Source: Fratercula arctica
Lineage: Eukaryota > Chordata > Aves > Charadriiformes > Alcidae
Reading direction: 5' to 3'
NCBI GenBank assembly: GCA_947846985.1
Contig: CANTUZ010000004.1
Span: 77,875,159 to 77,939,158, forward strand
DNA length: 64,000 nucleotides
The position numbers were made by a program, and so were the translations under genes. Below, piece by piece: positions 51,921 to 64,000 of the stretch (the stretch's first letter is position 1; the number at the start of each line of letters is the position of its first letter). Below the pieces are notes generated by a model that was not told the DNA's origin, did no database searches, and worked only from the letters and a program-made list of their open reading frames with translations.

Positions 51921-52799
51921 GAAGACGACACCCAGCAGAGTGGTGCGGTGACAGGCCTGAGGGACGGGATGCCATCCAGAGGGACCTGGACAGGCTGGAG
52001 AAGTGGGACCATGGGAACCTCATGAGGTTCAACAAGGCCAAGTGCAGGGTCCTGCCCCTGGGTCAGGGCAACCCCCGGTATCAGCCCCAGGCTGGGGATG
52101 GAGGGATGCAGAGCAGCCCTGCCCAGAAGGACTTGGGGGTGTCATTGGATGAGAAGCTCAACAAGAGCTGGCAATGTGCAATTACAGCCCAGAAACTCCC
52201 CGCAGCCTGGGCTGCATCCCCAGCAGCGTGGGCAGCAGGGCCAGGGGGGGATTCTGCCCCTCTGCTCCACTCGGGGGAGACCCCCCTGCAGCGCTGCCTC
52301 CAGCTCTGGGGCACCAACAGCAGAAGGACACGGAGCTGTTGGAGCGGGGCCAGAGGAGGCCCCGGAGATGCTGGGAGGGCTGGAGCCCCTCTGCTGTGAG
52401 GACAGGCTGAGAGAGCTGGGGGGGTTCAGCCTGGAGAAGAGAAGGCTCCAGGGAGACCTTAGAGCAGCCTTTCAGTACTTAAAGGGGGCCTACAGGAAAG
52501 CTGGGGAGAAATTTTTTAGCAGGGCCTGTTGTGCTAGGAAAAGGGGTAATGGCTTTAAACTAAAAGAGGGAAGATTCAGACCAGATAGAGGGAAGACATT
52601 TTTTATGCTGAGGGTGGTGAGACACTGGCCCAGGTTGCCCAGAGAGGGGGTAGATGCCCCATCCCTGGAAACATTCCAGGTGAGGTTGGACGGGGCTCTG
52701 AGCAACCTGATCTAGTTGAAGATGTCCCTGCTCGTTGCAGGGGGGTTGACTAGATGGTCTTTAAAGCTCCCTTCCCCCCAAACTATTCTATGATTCTAA
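51921..52799 (+). mobile_element. CR1 LINE, 5'-truncated, about 0.88 kb
   Basis: A forward CR1 that begins at the Asp-Asp codons of the reverse transcriptase (translation DDTQQSG at 51924-51944). It continues through the ORF2 C-terminal region, where [36 protein letters not shown] and VRHWPRLPREGVDAPSLE are visible at about 52400-52700, to the 3' UTR (CTAGATGGTCTTTAAAGCTC) and one tail unit ATTCTATGATTCTA. Frame changes occur early, at about 51950 and 52200. It is the closest relative in the window of the copy at 13116-13985 and has virtually the same 5' end. Confidence 0.96.
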
Positions 52800-55744
52800 G
52801 GGGTATATTATTTCACTCGTATTTACTGCATTTTAAAATTTACACAGAAAACCTCTGTAAAAAACTGAATTATGATGTTCATATAGAAAAATGAAAAGCT
52901 ATGACCTGTTGAGTTATTTACAAGAAGAATCACCAGATCTTGAAGACCGTGAGATTCTAGAGGTCACATTTAAAGCTGTTTTTCACTAAGATATGCAGCT
53001 AATTGCTCTCAGTTTGCTGAGCTTTAAGGGCATAAGTAAATCACAAGAAGGCTGTCAAAATTTTAGTATATTAAAGAAGGTAATTTTTACCTTGGAAATA
53101 CGTATTCTGGAGATTTGGAAAGAGTGGGTAATATGTGTGACAGTCTTTAAATCTCCTGAAGTACAGGAACTTCAGTTCGTTTTGCAATAAATGGTAGAAA
53201 CACAGTGCCAATATGGATCACTCAAGTCAGCAGGTCTAGTTCTCTAACAGAACAGGATTTCCCTATTTCTGAGTAAACCCATTTTTTCTCCTGGTCTTCA
53301 GAGTCCGTAGATCTTTGTCAGCATCTTGTCCTAAATGCAAGATCTGTAGGAAAGACCAAAAGCTACAAACATCCTATGACACAAAAAGAGAGTGGGAGGG
53401 ATTCAGGGCGTTGCCAATGGATAAAGGTACTGCGGCAATTAAAAATCTGTGAAAGAGAATGCCTGGATGACTCCAGGGAATATTGCATATTGCGCATTTT
53501 AGAAAAGATGAGGCCTTTAATAAGCTTTGAAAATAAAAGCCAGTAAATGCTTTAAACCTGAACAGACTTTATCAGCCAGGCACTCAATTAAATTTAGGAT
53601 TCAGTAGGAGCAACAGGACACCCTACATATGTTCTTTTTGTCTGTGGAAAAGTCCATGCTTCAGAGGCAGGAAAACATTGTCCCAATTCTTTTTGTACAC
53701 CAAAAAAAATGCACGAGGGGAAAAGAAAATCCTCTTTGCTATGCCCATGTAAAAGCAATACAAACAAATAACAATGCAGTCGCTATTGAACCCCCTTTGG
53801 ATTTTTCAGGACCTTAGAAATCCAAAAACTCATAGTGCAGGTGTAATTTGAGATCTCTGAGAATTCTCCTACATACTTCCATAATCCCTTCCACATGCTT
53901 ATCAGACACCACCCAAACCAGTGTTGGTATCTTGCATGTATTGCCCCATTTGAAGATTATAGGGACTTCTGAACTGCACTCTTCAGATGGCTGGAAACCT
54001 AATTTCTGATCTAAACTTACTCATGGCAAATTTTACTTCCCTTGATTATTGGACAACTGTATCCTTTAATCCAATTAATTTTTATCCTGTCTGGGTCCTT
54101 ACTCACCCCCAACATATGTCAACAAAGAAATATTATATTCCCTTTACATCTTGATTTACATAGGTTAAACAGAGCTTTTAAAAACTCTATTTAAAAACAG
54201 ATATTCTTTCCTCTGGATTTTTTTCTGTTCACATGCATATCTCTCTGTACCTGCTCAGCACATCAGATATTTGAAACATGCAATGATAGTTCCCTATCTT
54301 TATTGAAAAATAACTTGCTAAGAGATCTTAGAATTGTTTTAGCTTTTAAACAGCTGCATCATGCTGGAATTCAGAGCTACCCTCTACCTAGGTCCCAGTT
54401 TTTTATTCTATTCCGTCATTCCTGACCTTACAGCAGAAAATCTTTGATACAGAATGTCTACATATATATTCCATTTCTGGAGTGCCCCCATACAAGATTA
54501 AAATACTTTAATTTGCAGCATCTGTTTGTTGTTCCTGCTTACTGTTGACTTAAGACATTATCCTGCACCAACACACGTAGAGGAACCGAAGATTAACCGA
54601 TCCACAGGTTCTCTGAACCTCTCAGTTTACACTAATAAAACCCCAGCAGCGGTGTGGAAGGGGGAACAGGTTACCAAGTACATACAGACAACATGTCCCA
54701 TAAAACTGAGTTACAAGTGCTATCTTGCTTCCCTTTTTCATTTGAATTTTAAAATCTCCTGTTGCTGTCACAATGAGTATGTCAGAAATAAAGGAAACTA
54801 GTGGGAGTCTACTAAAAGGCAGTCCAGCACACGCGTACCAAAAAGGACGTCCGAGTAAGATGCCTTCACTAGGTAGTAGTGATAGACACAAGTGTGAACA
54901 TCGTATGTGACAGCTTTATAGATGTTACACAAGGGAATTTTTGACGGAGGTTTCTAAGTCTGAGCTCTGAATATGGTCTGATGTCCCTAGGAAACTCCAA
55001 TTAAGCTACATCATACTCTAACTTGCTACAACATTACACCCATTATGAGATTTTATAGCTGATAATAGCAGCAGGCCTCTTTTAACAACCTGCAATGTAA
55101 ATAAAAAATCTAGAGGAAAATCAGTGTGGGCTTATTCTTCGTAGGTATAAAGACACAGAATAATAATTTTATCTTTTTGAGGCTTCCATACCTGAAATTA
55201 ATATGACTCCAGGAATAATGTTGGGACAGGTGAGCTGACTCAACTGATAATATGAAGTTGTACTTGGAAGAATTGTAGAATGTAACTTAAAAGTAATTTC
55301 ATTATTATAAAAAACTCTCAACAGTGGTAAATTATGACAGTGTAATTCATCAGCTCTGTGTGCTGAAGCAACTGCCATGAGAAAAGCTGTCTTAATGCAA
55401 AAATGAAAATGATGCTACTGGTTCAGCTGGAAATTCCTAAAACTGGTGAATATCAAACTAGGGTCTCATAAGGATGGCAGTTCCCAAAAAGAGGAAGAGG
55501 AAGACGAAATGGGTGGAATCTCCACTACATCACTTTGAAAAGGAGGTGGAAGAATTTTGGCTGATGCTGCATTTGAAAGACTGAAAAAAAGAGCAGCATA
55601 AATTCAGACAGAAACATCCTCTGTGTCCTTGAGATACAAGAGAAGTGTCTATGAATAAAGCCTGGGTGAGGGAGATGGAGAATTTCCCTGAAAGACAAAG
55701 GACTGATCTGTTTGCATTGTTTCTTATTTGGCTTATTATTTGGC
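52800..55744. other. 2.9 kb unique A/T-rich DNA, no gene seen
   Basis: No repeat was recognised. Frames reach 91 codons without domains. CpG is scarce. Confidence 0.45.
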
Positions 55745-55775
55745 TATAGTATTCCAGGCTTCTGGGAATACTATA
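55745..55775. repeat. Perfect 11-bp inverted repeat (hairpin)
   Basis: TATAGTATTCC at 55745-55755 pairs perfectly with GGAATACTATA at 55765-55775 across a nine-base loop. AGTTATTCCTA follows as two exact direct copies at 55780-55790 and 55844-55854. The stem is A/T-rich and there is no T run to suggest a terminator. Confidence 0.85.
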
Positions 55776-58700
55776 TAAAAGTTATTCCTAAAATAAAAGT
55801 TATTATTGCTATCATTATTATTCAGAATAACATGAATTATAGAAGTTATTCCTAATAGAAATAAGCTACAGATTCTGCAAGGTAGGATCCTTCAGGCATG
55901 TTACTGGGAGGCTGCTACTTTTTCACTACAGAAATAAAATCCCTAGATAGGTAAGGGTAAATATAAACCTGTAAAGACTTGTTAATTTTATAACAAAAAA
56001 AAAAAAAAAATAAAAAAAATAATTCTCTCAAGGGGAAGTTCTTCAAACCTGACTTGGACCCTTTCTGGCAAGCTTGAGGATTGGGGGCAGCATGTGGCAG
56101 CTTTTAACACAAGGCAGTTACTACGCCCCAAGGCAGTCATCCAACCTCAACGCGGTGACAATCGCATTTGCTGTGCCTGCAGCTTGTAAAGATGTCCTTA
56201 CTTTGGGTATTTTTTGTACAATAAGTGCTCTAAAATCATCCTTATGCTAAGAAGAAACCTAACCTAGCAATACAAGGACTTCAGTCTAGTCAAAATGATC
56301 ATACTAAGAAAGAAAACATCATGGATACCTACATACAGCTATAAGCACAATAAAAACTGTAGTAATAAAGTTAACATTTTGGCTTTAGATTAAAAGTGGC
56401 AATACAGCTTTTTCTTGAATTATCTCAACACATAAAATACTAGAGACAGAAACAAAGGTCCACTCAAAATCTCCTTGTCACTAGCATCGAAGTGGGTATC
56501 AAAAGCAGAAAAAATAGAACCAAGCATTCAAAGAAGGCATAAATATGGCAAGATAAAATAGAATGCACTGCCCACCTTTGGTGTGTAAAAATTATACCTT
56601 AATAAAGAGTATGAACTGGTTACTCAGGAATGGAAATCCATACTCTCCAATGCAATGAATAGTCTTGACATAAATAACTACAACCTGTGAGACGTATGAA
56701 GGAAAAATTAGAATAGAATCAGAAGTACATGACCTGCATTGAGAGATGTTATAGATTAACAAAACAAAACAGAACTGTTATTACAGCAGTCCTTTTATGT
56801 TTACAATCTAATCTATTGATCCTACCTTTTTCAAAAGCTATTTCAAAAGCTCCCTTTTTCAGCGAACTGCAATTTCAAGCCATTGTGATGTGACAGTATC
56901 TTACCTGCACGGAGATCAACCTAACCTTCATTTTTCTTGTCAACAGGTATTTTCATTTTTCTATTTACGCTGTCTAATTTTCAATGTGCTAATGTCTTTG
57001 AACAGTATGCCAGCTTAGTTTGACCCTGAATGTATGTAGCGAAGGTCTAATTTTTCTCATTCTCTGGGAAAAAAGTTCACTTGTATCCAAGCCAAAATCC
57101 CCAGGTCTCAGAACCTTGTATCACAACTATTAGGGACCATGATCTAGGACCGTGTGTAGCTGATTGTAAGAAAGATAGGTCTCTACAAGGCATATTATTT
57201 GAAATTAGATAAGACCAACAGAAGAAGAAGGAAGCTAATTCAATAAATTTAAGTACTTCATAGAACTAGTGATTTGAGGCAGCTATTCCTAGGCATTAGA
57301 AATAAGCTTAAAAGAATGAATATCGTCATAACAACTTCTGAATGACAAAAAGGCCCTGAGATAAAGATCCTACGTGCCACTGTTAGGCTTTCAGTATCTG
57401 GTTTGGAAAGTTCACAGGTCTAAATGAGGTTTGTAAGATGGCTTAAAAAAAATTTAAGCGAAACACCTCAGAAAGGTAACAGCCAGACAACTCTAAAACC
57501 TCGCTGGGAGCTTTAAGTGTTTCTGCACGTAGCAGAGCAAGATTTGCAATCCAGGATGCTCTCTGCAAATTAGAGGCATAAATCACTCCTCTCAGGAGCA
57601 AAAAAAAGGATCACCTCGTTCATTTTAAATACTCCCAGAAGAGGAGCAAATTATAGTGTTACTATTCCCTTCTTCTCATATCTCCCCACCTCACCCAACT
57701 GACCAACAACCAACGCACCCAACAAAATATGGTGAGCAAGTATTTTAGCCTAAGCTCAAAATCATGTTTTCCCCTCGAAGGAGAGAAACCAAATCATTAG
57801 AGGGCGTGCTTTTTCTCTCTGTATAGAAAACAGCAAAACAAAAGAGGAAGAAAAAGAAGGGTGTAATTTTGGAGCTCATTGATTTGAGTAATTCCTTGTT
57901 TGTTTTTCTCTGTTCTTGGGACTATTTATTCATTTTACATTACAAGGATTTGAAACCCAAGACTACTCCTCCTTCATCTCCCAATTACCGTCTTAAAGAA
58001 GTCCTAACTCACGCTCCCTCTCTCTGAGACAACAATCATGAATTATTTTCTGCCCACTGACACAGCAGAAAGAGTTATATCAGTATATCTATTACGCTGC
58101 CAGTCTAAGAGCTCAGAACCTGGCGGTCCTCCCATCTGAAGGAAGGCCTGTAATTAATTACTGCTCCGCCAGGCTGAAGAGAGAGAGGAAGTACCCATTT
58201 GACTCCTACGTCCTCATGTCTTTTTCAGTTGAAGTGGCTGTGGCTGCCTGTGAGTCCGGTCAGGTCAGTTTGAGTCAGGCCCGCAGTGGCTATCATTAAT
58301 TTATCATTATTTACTAAGCTCTGACAACTCCAGATTCCCTACTTCCTACTCACTCCTTCCAGTCTACCCTGACCTATTTGCCACTCCGTGATTTTAGCTG
58401 CTGCTAAATGGACGCAGAAGGCCAGAGGAAGCTAGAGGAGGAAAGAAATATTGGTTTCTTTGGCCTGAGTCCAGAACAGCTCTTGGATGCCCAGTTTATC
58501 ACACAGAAGACACATCATACTAAAAAAGGGTACCAAACCAAATAAAAATGGAAAAAAAAAAATCTGTGAAAAGAAAAAAATCCTATATTGCTACATATGT
58601 TCTCTCACCTAGACCTAGAGCACTGGGAAAAAAGGGAACCTACACATAAGAAGCATTTTGGGAACATAGTGGAATAACAAAAATTAGTAGTAGCGCAACA

Positions 58701-59011
58701 TAATACCAAGTTATGAACTATACAGGAAGGACAGATTAAGCTGAAGAATAACAATATCCATACAGTGTCATTAATCCTAAAAAAGCACATTAGTAATCTC
58801 CCTGCAAACTCATACTTCTGCTTTACAGCACAAATGATGGTTTTCTTTAGCCAGCTCTTTACCACCTTATTGGTTTTGTACTGATCCCCATTGTCTCCAT
58901 CTATACGAATAGTTTCCGATGAGGCAATACATCAAATTTGGTGCTGAAATCCCCGCAGATCATATCTATCACATTTCCTTTATTACAAAAAAACCACAAA
59001 AAAGTTCTCTT
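55776..59011. other. 3.2 kb unique A/T-rich DNA, no gene seen
   Basis: Contains an A-rich tract at 55995-56020. The segment at about 58.08-58.45 kb is of higher complexity and less A/T-rich than its surroundings and might be a conserved non-coding element; nothing in it identifies a gene. Confidence 0.42.
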
Positions 59012-59035
59012 GGGGGGGAAAAAAAAAAAAAAAAA
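59012..59035 (+). repeat. G7-A17 homopolymer junction
   Basis: Seven G followed directly by 17 A. A low-complexity tract not attached to a recognisable element. Confidence 0.88.
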
Positions 59036-61626
59036 TTCCGGCAAAGACTCTTTAGATTGAAGCCACACCACGTTTTATCCCATCCTCGGTTTAATGCCCA
59101 CGCGTGCTTGAACTGCTCTTCCTTACTCTATAAAGTTTCCCAGGTTAAGTAATTTCTCCTTTTCCTCGACATTCTTAAATTTAGGTGTAAGCAATTCTCC
59201 CTCTTGTCCACTACTTGTCTTTTTAAGTTTTCGGACTAGCCAGTTTGTGGAGCCAGCGGCAGCTGAGCAAATCTATGCAAATACAGCTACACTTTGTGCA
59301 ACTGACTGTGGTGCAGTTGGAACTATGTGGTATGAGGAACAAGCCGACGATCTCTGCTGGACTGTACTGGTTTTGTGCAGAGCCCACCCAGGCACATCTG
59401 CGCTGTGTTCCCAAGATTGCTGTGGCCTGCCCCTTCATACTTTTCCACCCTTAATTGACTGAGGAAACAAGAACACAGCAATATTGCATTTGACCCTACC
59501 TTAGCACCACGCTACGCTTAAACTAGAAAGCTTAATGCCATTCCTAAAGTAATAAACTTTCATGAGCAAGGGCGCTATGTATGGGATGTGCTGGCCAGAA
59601 ACTTCCAAGCCGATGGCCAGGAAATACGCTCTTTCATTATCTGGGGCATTCCAGCCCAGCACTAATTCAGATAATGGAAACTGTGACTGAAATACTTACT
59701 GTTCTCCAATTGTATCGGATGACATACAGTTCAATAGATTTATTAAAAATCCTTGCAATGGAGCTGCTATTTCCTTCCATTATTGTTCTTGCTCTTCCAG
59801 TATTGTGCATGAGGGATTTTCTCAGCTTCCCCAAATGATGCACATTAAACTTTTGTTTGCTGCCACCTCAAATTTGGCATCATCAATACTACACAAAAGT
59901 ATTGGGGTGGAGCTTTCTTTACTTCGAAAGTGATTTTTCTAATTAAAATTTTTAATTAATTTAAATAATCTTTCTATAATGCTGCTTTCTAGACAACCTG
60001 AAGATAGTAGGGTTTGACCTATCAATTGTTTTGTATATTTGCGTAAGTCACAATAAAGGTGGACGAGAAGTTCCCCCAAATACATTAATGAATGTGAAAT
60101 GCAATGAAAACAACCACTAAGAGTTGTTTGTAATTGCTAAATTATCGCATGTTTGTCATTCTGTAAGACCTCTGAGGCTTTTCACTGGTGGAGAGAGAAT
60201 ACTGGATGACCCGCACCTCAACAGGAGAATTCATTAATTCTTAATGACAAATGCATTAAAAAACTTAGGATGATTTAGGGGATCAGTCTGTGTGCAGCCC
60301 ATAAGAACATATAAATCTAAATTCCTCTCTTGGTGTGGATCAACTGTTTGCTGACAGGTTGCAAGACATATTTTTCAGTCTAAATGCATAGGAGAACTGT
60401 TCTCTAACAACCAAACAATAACCATGCTAAAAAGCGTCCTAGGAAGGAAACCGGCTGTGTCAAGGTTGGTTGGAAAGAAAGGAGTTTCTGGAGATACAGA
60501 ACATTTGCAGTAAGAGAAAGGGTGATACATAAAACAGTACAGGGCTGTTGGGGAGAAGAGTAAGTAAAAAATCCCATGATTTTATAAAAGATATCTTCAG
60601 TCAAAAGAAAATTAATGGACTAGAAAGAGAAATGATGACTGAGGTCTTTAGGTGAGGAAAACTGGGGATGTTCCAGAAATTCTGATAAGTCAAAAGACAA
60701 AACAGAGGCATGAAAGTTTAACTAAAATTTACATTAATATACGAGTGGACATCAGAAAGAGAATTACTATTTTTTTTCTTAAGCCTGTTTTGATTCTTAT
60801 CCCAATACATTCAACAGTTTCTAAAGGAAGTCCAGGTCTACTGATTGACAAAACATGGAATACGAACTATTCTGTGGTTCCCTAACTGTGGGACTGGCCA
60901 GCTGAAAAGTTAGCGCTTCTCCACAGGGGACTAATGGGTCCCCGCTAGGCTTAGATGAATATATGTATCTTTAAAAGTTGTGTTGTGCTAAAACAGGACA
61001 ACTTTGCCTAAAATGGAACGGTTTATTGTTAATTTTACTGTCAGCTTTGTTGGGAGGGACAGGTCGAACTATTCAGTTTGCACAAGTCAGCGAGTGACAC
61101 CTGCAGTTAGTAGTTCTCTTTAGATTCTCAAGCACAAGAGGTTGTGTGGTTTTGGGAGTAGGGAGACAGCAAGTACCTCTTGAATCCCACAGGTAGAAAG
61201 ACTTTATGTGAATGAAAATACAGCTTTGTCCCTGTAACTCTGCTGGACGTATGAAACGTTAGCAGGGCTTCAGGTGAGCGTCCCTATGGAGTGATCTAAG
61301 TCCCAGTGTGGCATCTGGCACCTTTGAGAGGCAAAACGCATGAATGTAGATCTGTGATAGCTCTATGGCCACAAAACCATCCATGCTGCCAGAGGAGAAA
61401 GCAAATTCACACTACAACCTTGAGATGCAACAGCAGAGATTACTCCAAGAGTTACAAACTTCATAGACTTTAGCGTTCTAACCCTGGGGACAAATAACGG
61501 CTAATAAATAACTGCTAATATTGTTTAAAAGTGTGTCTATTACTAATTTTTATCCTTCAAGTTTTCCGTAGCACAACAGCTTTTCTTTTCATATACATCT
61601 ATACATGACAGGAGCTATATTTTAGA
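59036..61626. other. 2.6 kb unique DNA, no gene seen
   Basis: Two overlapping frames of about 70 codons at 59245-59462 stay open together because the local sequence is less A/T-rich; neither has a domain. No repeat family was recognised. Confidence 0.42.
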
Positions 61627-61654
61627 TTTTTTTTTTTTTGGGGGGGGGGGGGGG
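61627..61654 (+). repeat. T13-G15 homopolymer junction
   Basis: Thirteen T followed directly by fifteen G. The G run is long enough to form a quadruplex-like structure and is prone to slippage and to sequencing error. Confidence 0.9.
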
Positions 61655-63843
61655 TGTTATCTATTTAGCGAATCTTAACATTTAAATGAAGTCATAGTGG
61701 AAAAACCTATGGTTTAGATTAATTTTGTGAGTATCTCAGCATGTTCTGGCCCTTCACTTACTCTGGCACTGCAAAGTACATGTTCATATTGTAAATAAAG
61801 CAACAAGAGAAAATAAGTCCGAAACTCTGTCATATACTTGGCCACTGCCTGGAAAGAGTAAGGAAGTGAAGATGTTAAATGTTCTCTGATCCCTCTCTCA
61901 CATTTACCTAAAGGATCATTGAGATCCATAAGCTGTTTCTAATTAGTTACTAATGACCTGAGAGTTGTGCAAGTTTAGCATCTTCTGTATCTCATTTGAT
62001 TTCCCCTTTGGGCTAAAACAATATCAAGAGGGCTAAAATGAAGATAAAATACACCTCTATGATCCCTGTGGTTATTGGACCAGAGACATAAATACAGGAA
62101 GGGCTAAGGGGAAAGACCATCATCATCATTAGTTTTATAACCTGTATTAACCAAAAAAATACAGAAGTGATTGTGTATCTACAGAGTCTATTCCTTTTCT
62201 CTTTACAAAACTCAGAGTCGAGTCCGTGAATGGGAAGGGTTTGCTGTTTAGTCCCTCGCGTCTAGAAGAAGGTTCTTAAAGCTCTTGAAAAAGATGGTGA
62301 AAAAGTTACATCTGCCCTGGCAGATTCAGTGAATATTAATCAGCTGCGCTACAAAGAAGAAAAATATCTCAGCAACAACTTGTCTCAGTTGTGTTGAAAA
62401 ACCAAGAAGATTTGACAGAGGATCAGATTCACATGTTTTGTTCATTAATTACTATTTGTGATCCTGAACAACTCAGCAGTTTAGGAAGAGATCTAAGTAT
62501 ATATGAAATTGGCACTTTAGAAAATGCATAAAACCCTCCAAGGTTTCGAAGTTAATTGGCTAAAGGATTAAAGTAATCAAATTGCTGAATTTTTTAATTT
62601 AATGGCAGTGATATTTGTGAATAGTATGGTTACGTACCTGTTTCCTATTTGCAAATAAATGAAGAGAGGGTAATGTTAGTCTTTAGTAATCCTTAGTGCA
62701 ACATTTTTTATTTGGTTTTTAAAATTTGGACTCATTATAGCTATATAATTGGTTATATATCATACTAAGAACTCATTCGGTTGTAAAACATCTCCACATA
62801 TTTTAACTAAGAACTGCCTCAAGGTGATGAAAGAGCAGCAATACAAAATTTCAGGGTTGTAAAGCAAGACAGAAAGTCTCTTTGAAGAGCTGTTGAATCT
62901 ATAAATCTTGCAAACACCCTAAAATATGCCTTAAAATAAAGTGACCAAACTTGTCATTTAAAAGGAAAAAAATACTGACAATATGCCATTACAGCATATT
63001 GACTGAGAGGGTAAAGTCACCACGATTAAAATGGAGCAATTCACTCTGAACTAACTCGAGTTGACTCCTCTAACGTGCCTGAGGATTGTCTGTGGCAAGC
63101 CCAGAGGAAATCTTTTGTGCTTCAGTTAGCAAGACGCCTTGCAAATCATTATTCTTTCAAAGACTAACACATATAACGGAGGATACCCGTAATATTTGGG
63201 CTTTCGCTCGTACTTGAGCCCCTAGGAGTCCGATATACTACTTAAATGCATGAACTTTTAAAGTTAGATTTCTATTATATGAATTTACACTATTTGCCCT
63301 TCTTAAACTAACGGGGAGTGTCCCAACTAAAAACACCTGGAAGTAGTATTGTTCAATAATCCACCAAATATAAGAAATAAGAATAATATTTGTCAAAGCA
63401 ATTCACAGTCTGCAATCCACTAAAAACCCTATTATCAATAAAATCTCCCGCTGAACTGCTCTTTTTGTTATTTCAAAGGGATTGGCCACACGTTATTACA
63501 CTTTTATTTTTGTTTTTGTTTTGTTTTGGTTTTATTTCCTGGAAATACCAAGCAATCTGTTACAACCAGCTGTTTTGTAATCCTTCAGTGGCAGAACAGG
63601 GGTGGGATTAAGAAGCCCTTGTGATTCTTGTACTTCTTGCTCTGCGGCGATAAACACGCCACTTCCATCCCAAGCACACAGATCGATGCCTGCAGATCTT
63701 GCTACGCACGCCGTAAAAAGCAAGCGGATAGTCTCTTGCTCCTTCTAGGGAAATAACTGCTTTTTCTGATGAAACAATCTTGCATCATAGTTTCACAGGT
63801 GACTTACTATTTCATCTTGCATTTCTATACTTTTAAAAAATGA
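61655..63843. other. 2.2 kb unique A/T-rich DNA, no gene seen
   Basis: No repeat family, RNA gene or convincing open frame. Confidence 0.45.
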
Positions 63844-63866
63844 TTTTTTTTTTTTTTTTTTTTTTT
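63844..63866 (+). repeat. Poly(T) tract followed by AG
   Basis: Twenty-three T followed by AGCTTTG. It resembles a polypyrimidine tract with an acceptor AG, but no exon could be identified before the window ends. Confidence 0.85.
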
Positions 63867-64000
63867 AGCTTTGCGTGGGATGAATTCCAGCGTTCGTGTA
63901 ACAAAGAGTGAGCTAAGGTTGGTAAAACTTACTTTGAAAACTTAGCACAGCTTACAGTTTGACTATACTAGGTTGCCAAAGCCCAGAATTAAATTTAGTC

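Noticed and set aside
1..64000. tRNA, rRNA, CRISPR or operon-like structures
   Set aside because: None seen: no B-box-like GGTTCGANNCC core, no spaced repeat array and no tightly packed co-directional genes.

Overview
The window looks like a gene-poor, A+T-rich stretch of a bird chromosome. The evidence is that every interspersed repeat I can recognise is a CR1-type LINE, the dominant avian retrotransposon. All are 5'-truncated, and most end in the octamer tail (ATTCTATG)n typical of avian CR1. I see no Alu, MIR or L1 elements, no rRNA or tRNA gene, no CRISPR array and no prokaryotic gene structure. A crocodilian or turtle source is possible, because CR1 is also common there, but the low repeat diversity favours a bird. 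No multi-exon host gene could be recognised.

Layout. From 1 to 14 kb there are four CR1 copies (209-430 +, 1598-1860 -, 6445-6815 -, 13116-13985 -) separated by unique A/T-rich DNA. From 14 to 27 kb there is a CR1-free stretch. It holds the longest open frame that is not CR1: 205 codons from its ATG on the minus strand at 17772-18389, predicting several hydrophobic segments and many cysteines. It also holds an exon-like open frame at 18864-19188, a TAA/TTA-rich self-complementary block near 20.9 kb, and a long pyrimidine tract near 23.3 kb. From 27 to 39 kb is the CR1-rich part: a short 3' end (27088-27242 +), an old degraded element of about 2.1 kb with endonuclease and reverse-transcriptase remnants (29041-31192 -), a young element of about 2.06 kb with an uninterrupted reverse-transcriptase frame (36074-38130 -), and another 3' end (38714-39136 -). 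From 39 to 53 kb there is unique DNA with an A/G tract, an (AT)n block, two CR1 copies facing each other tail to tail (46311-46926 + and 47083-47456 -), and a copy of about 0.9 kb (51921-52799 +). From 52.8 to 64 kb there is CR1-free, A/T-rich DNA with homopolymer tracts and one notable hairpin.

The CR1 copies are independent insertions of different ages rather than parts of one system. Tail type and divergence suggest at least two lineages: an older one with a pentamer tail (29-31 kb) and younger ones with octamer tails. The most useful leads are the intact CR1 reverse-transcriptase frame, two copies with the same 5' end at the catalytic Asp-Asp codons, and the unexplained 205-codon membrane-protein-like frame.
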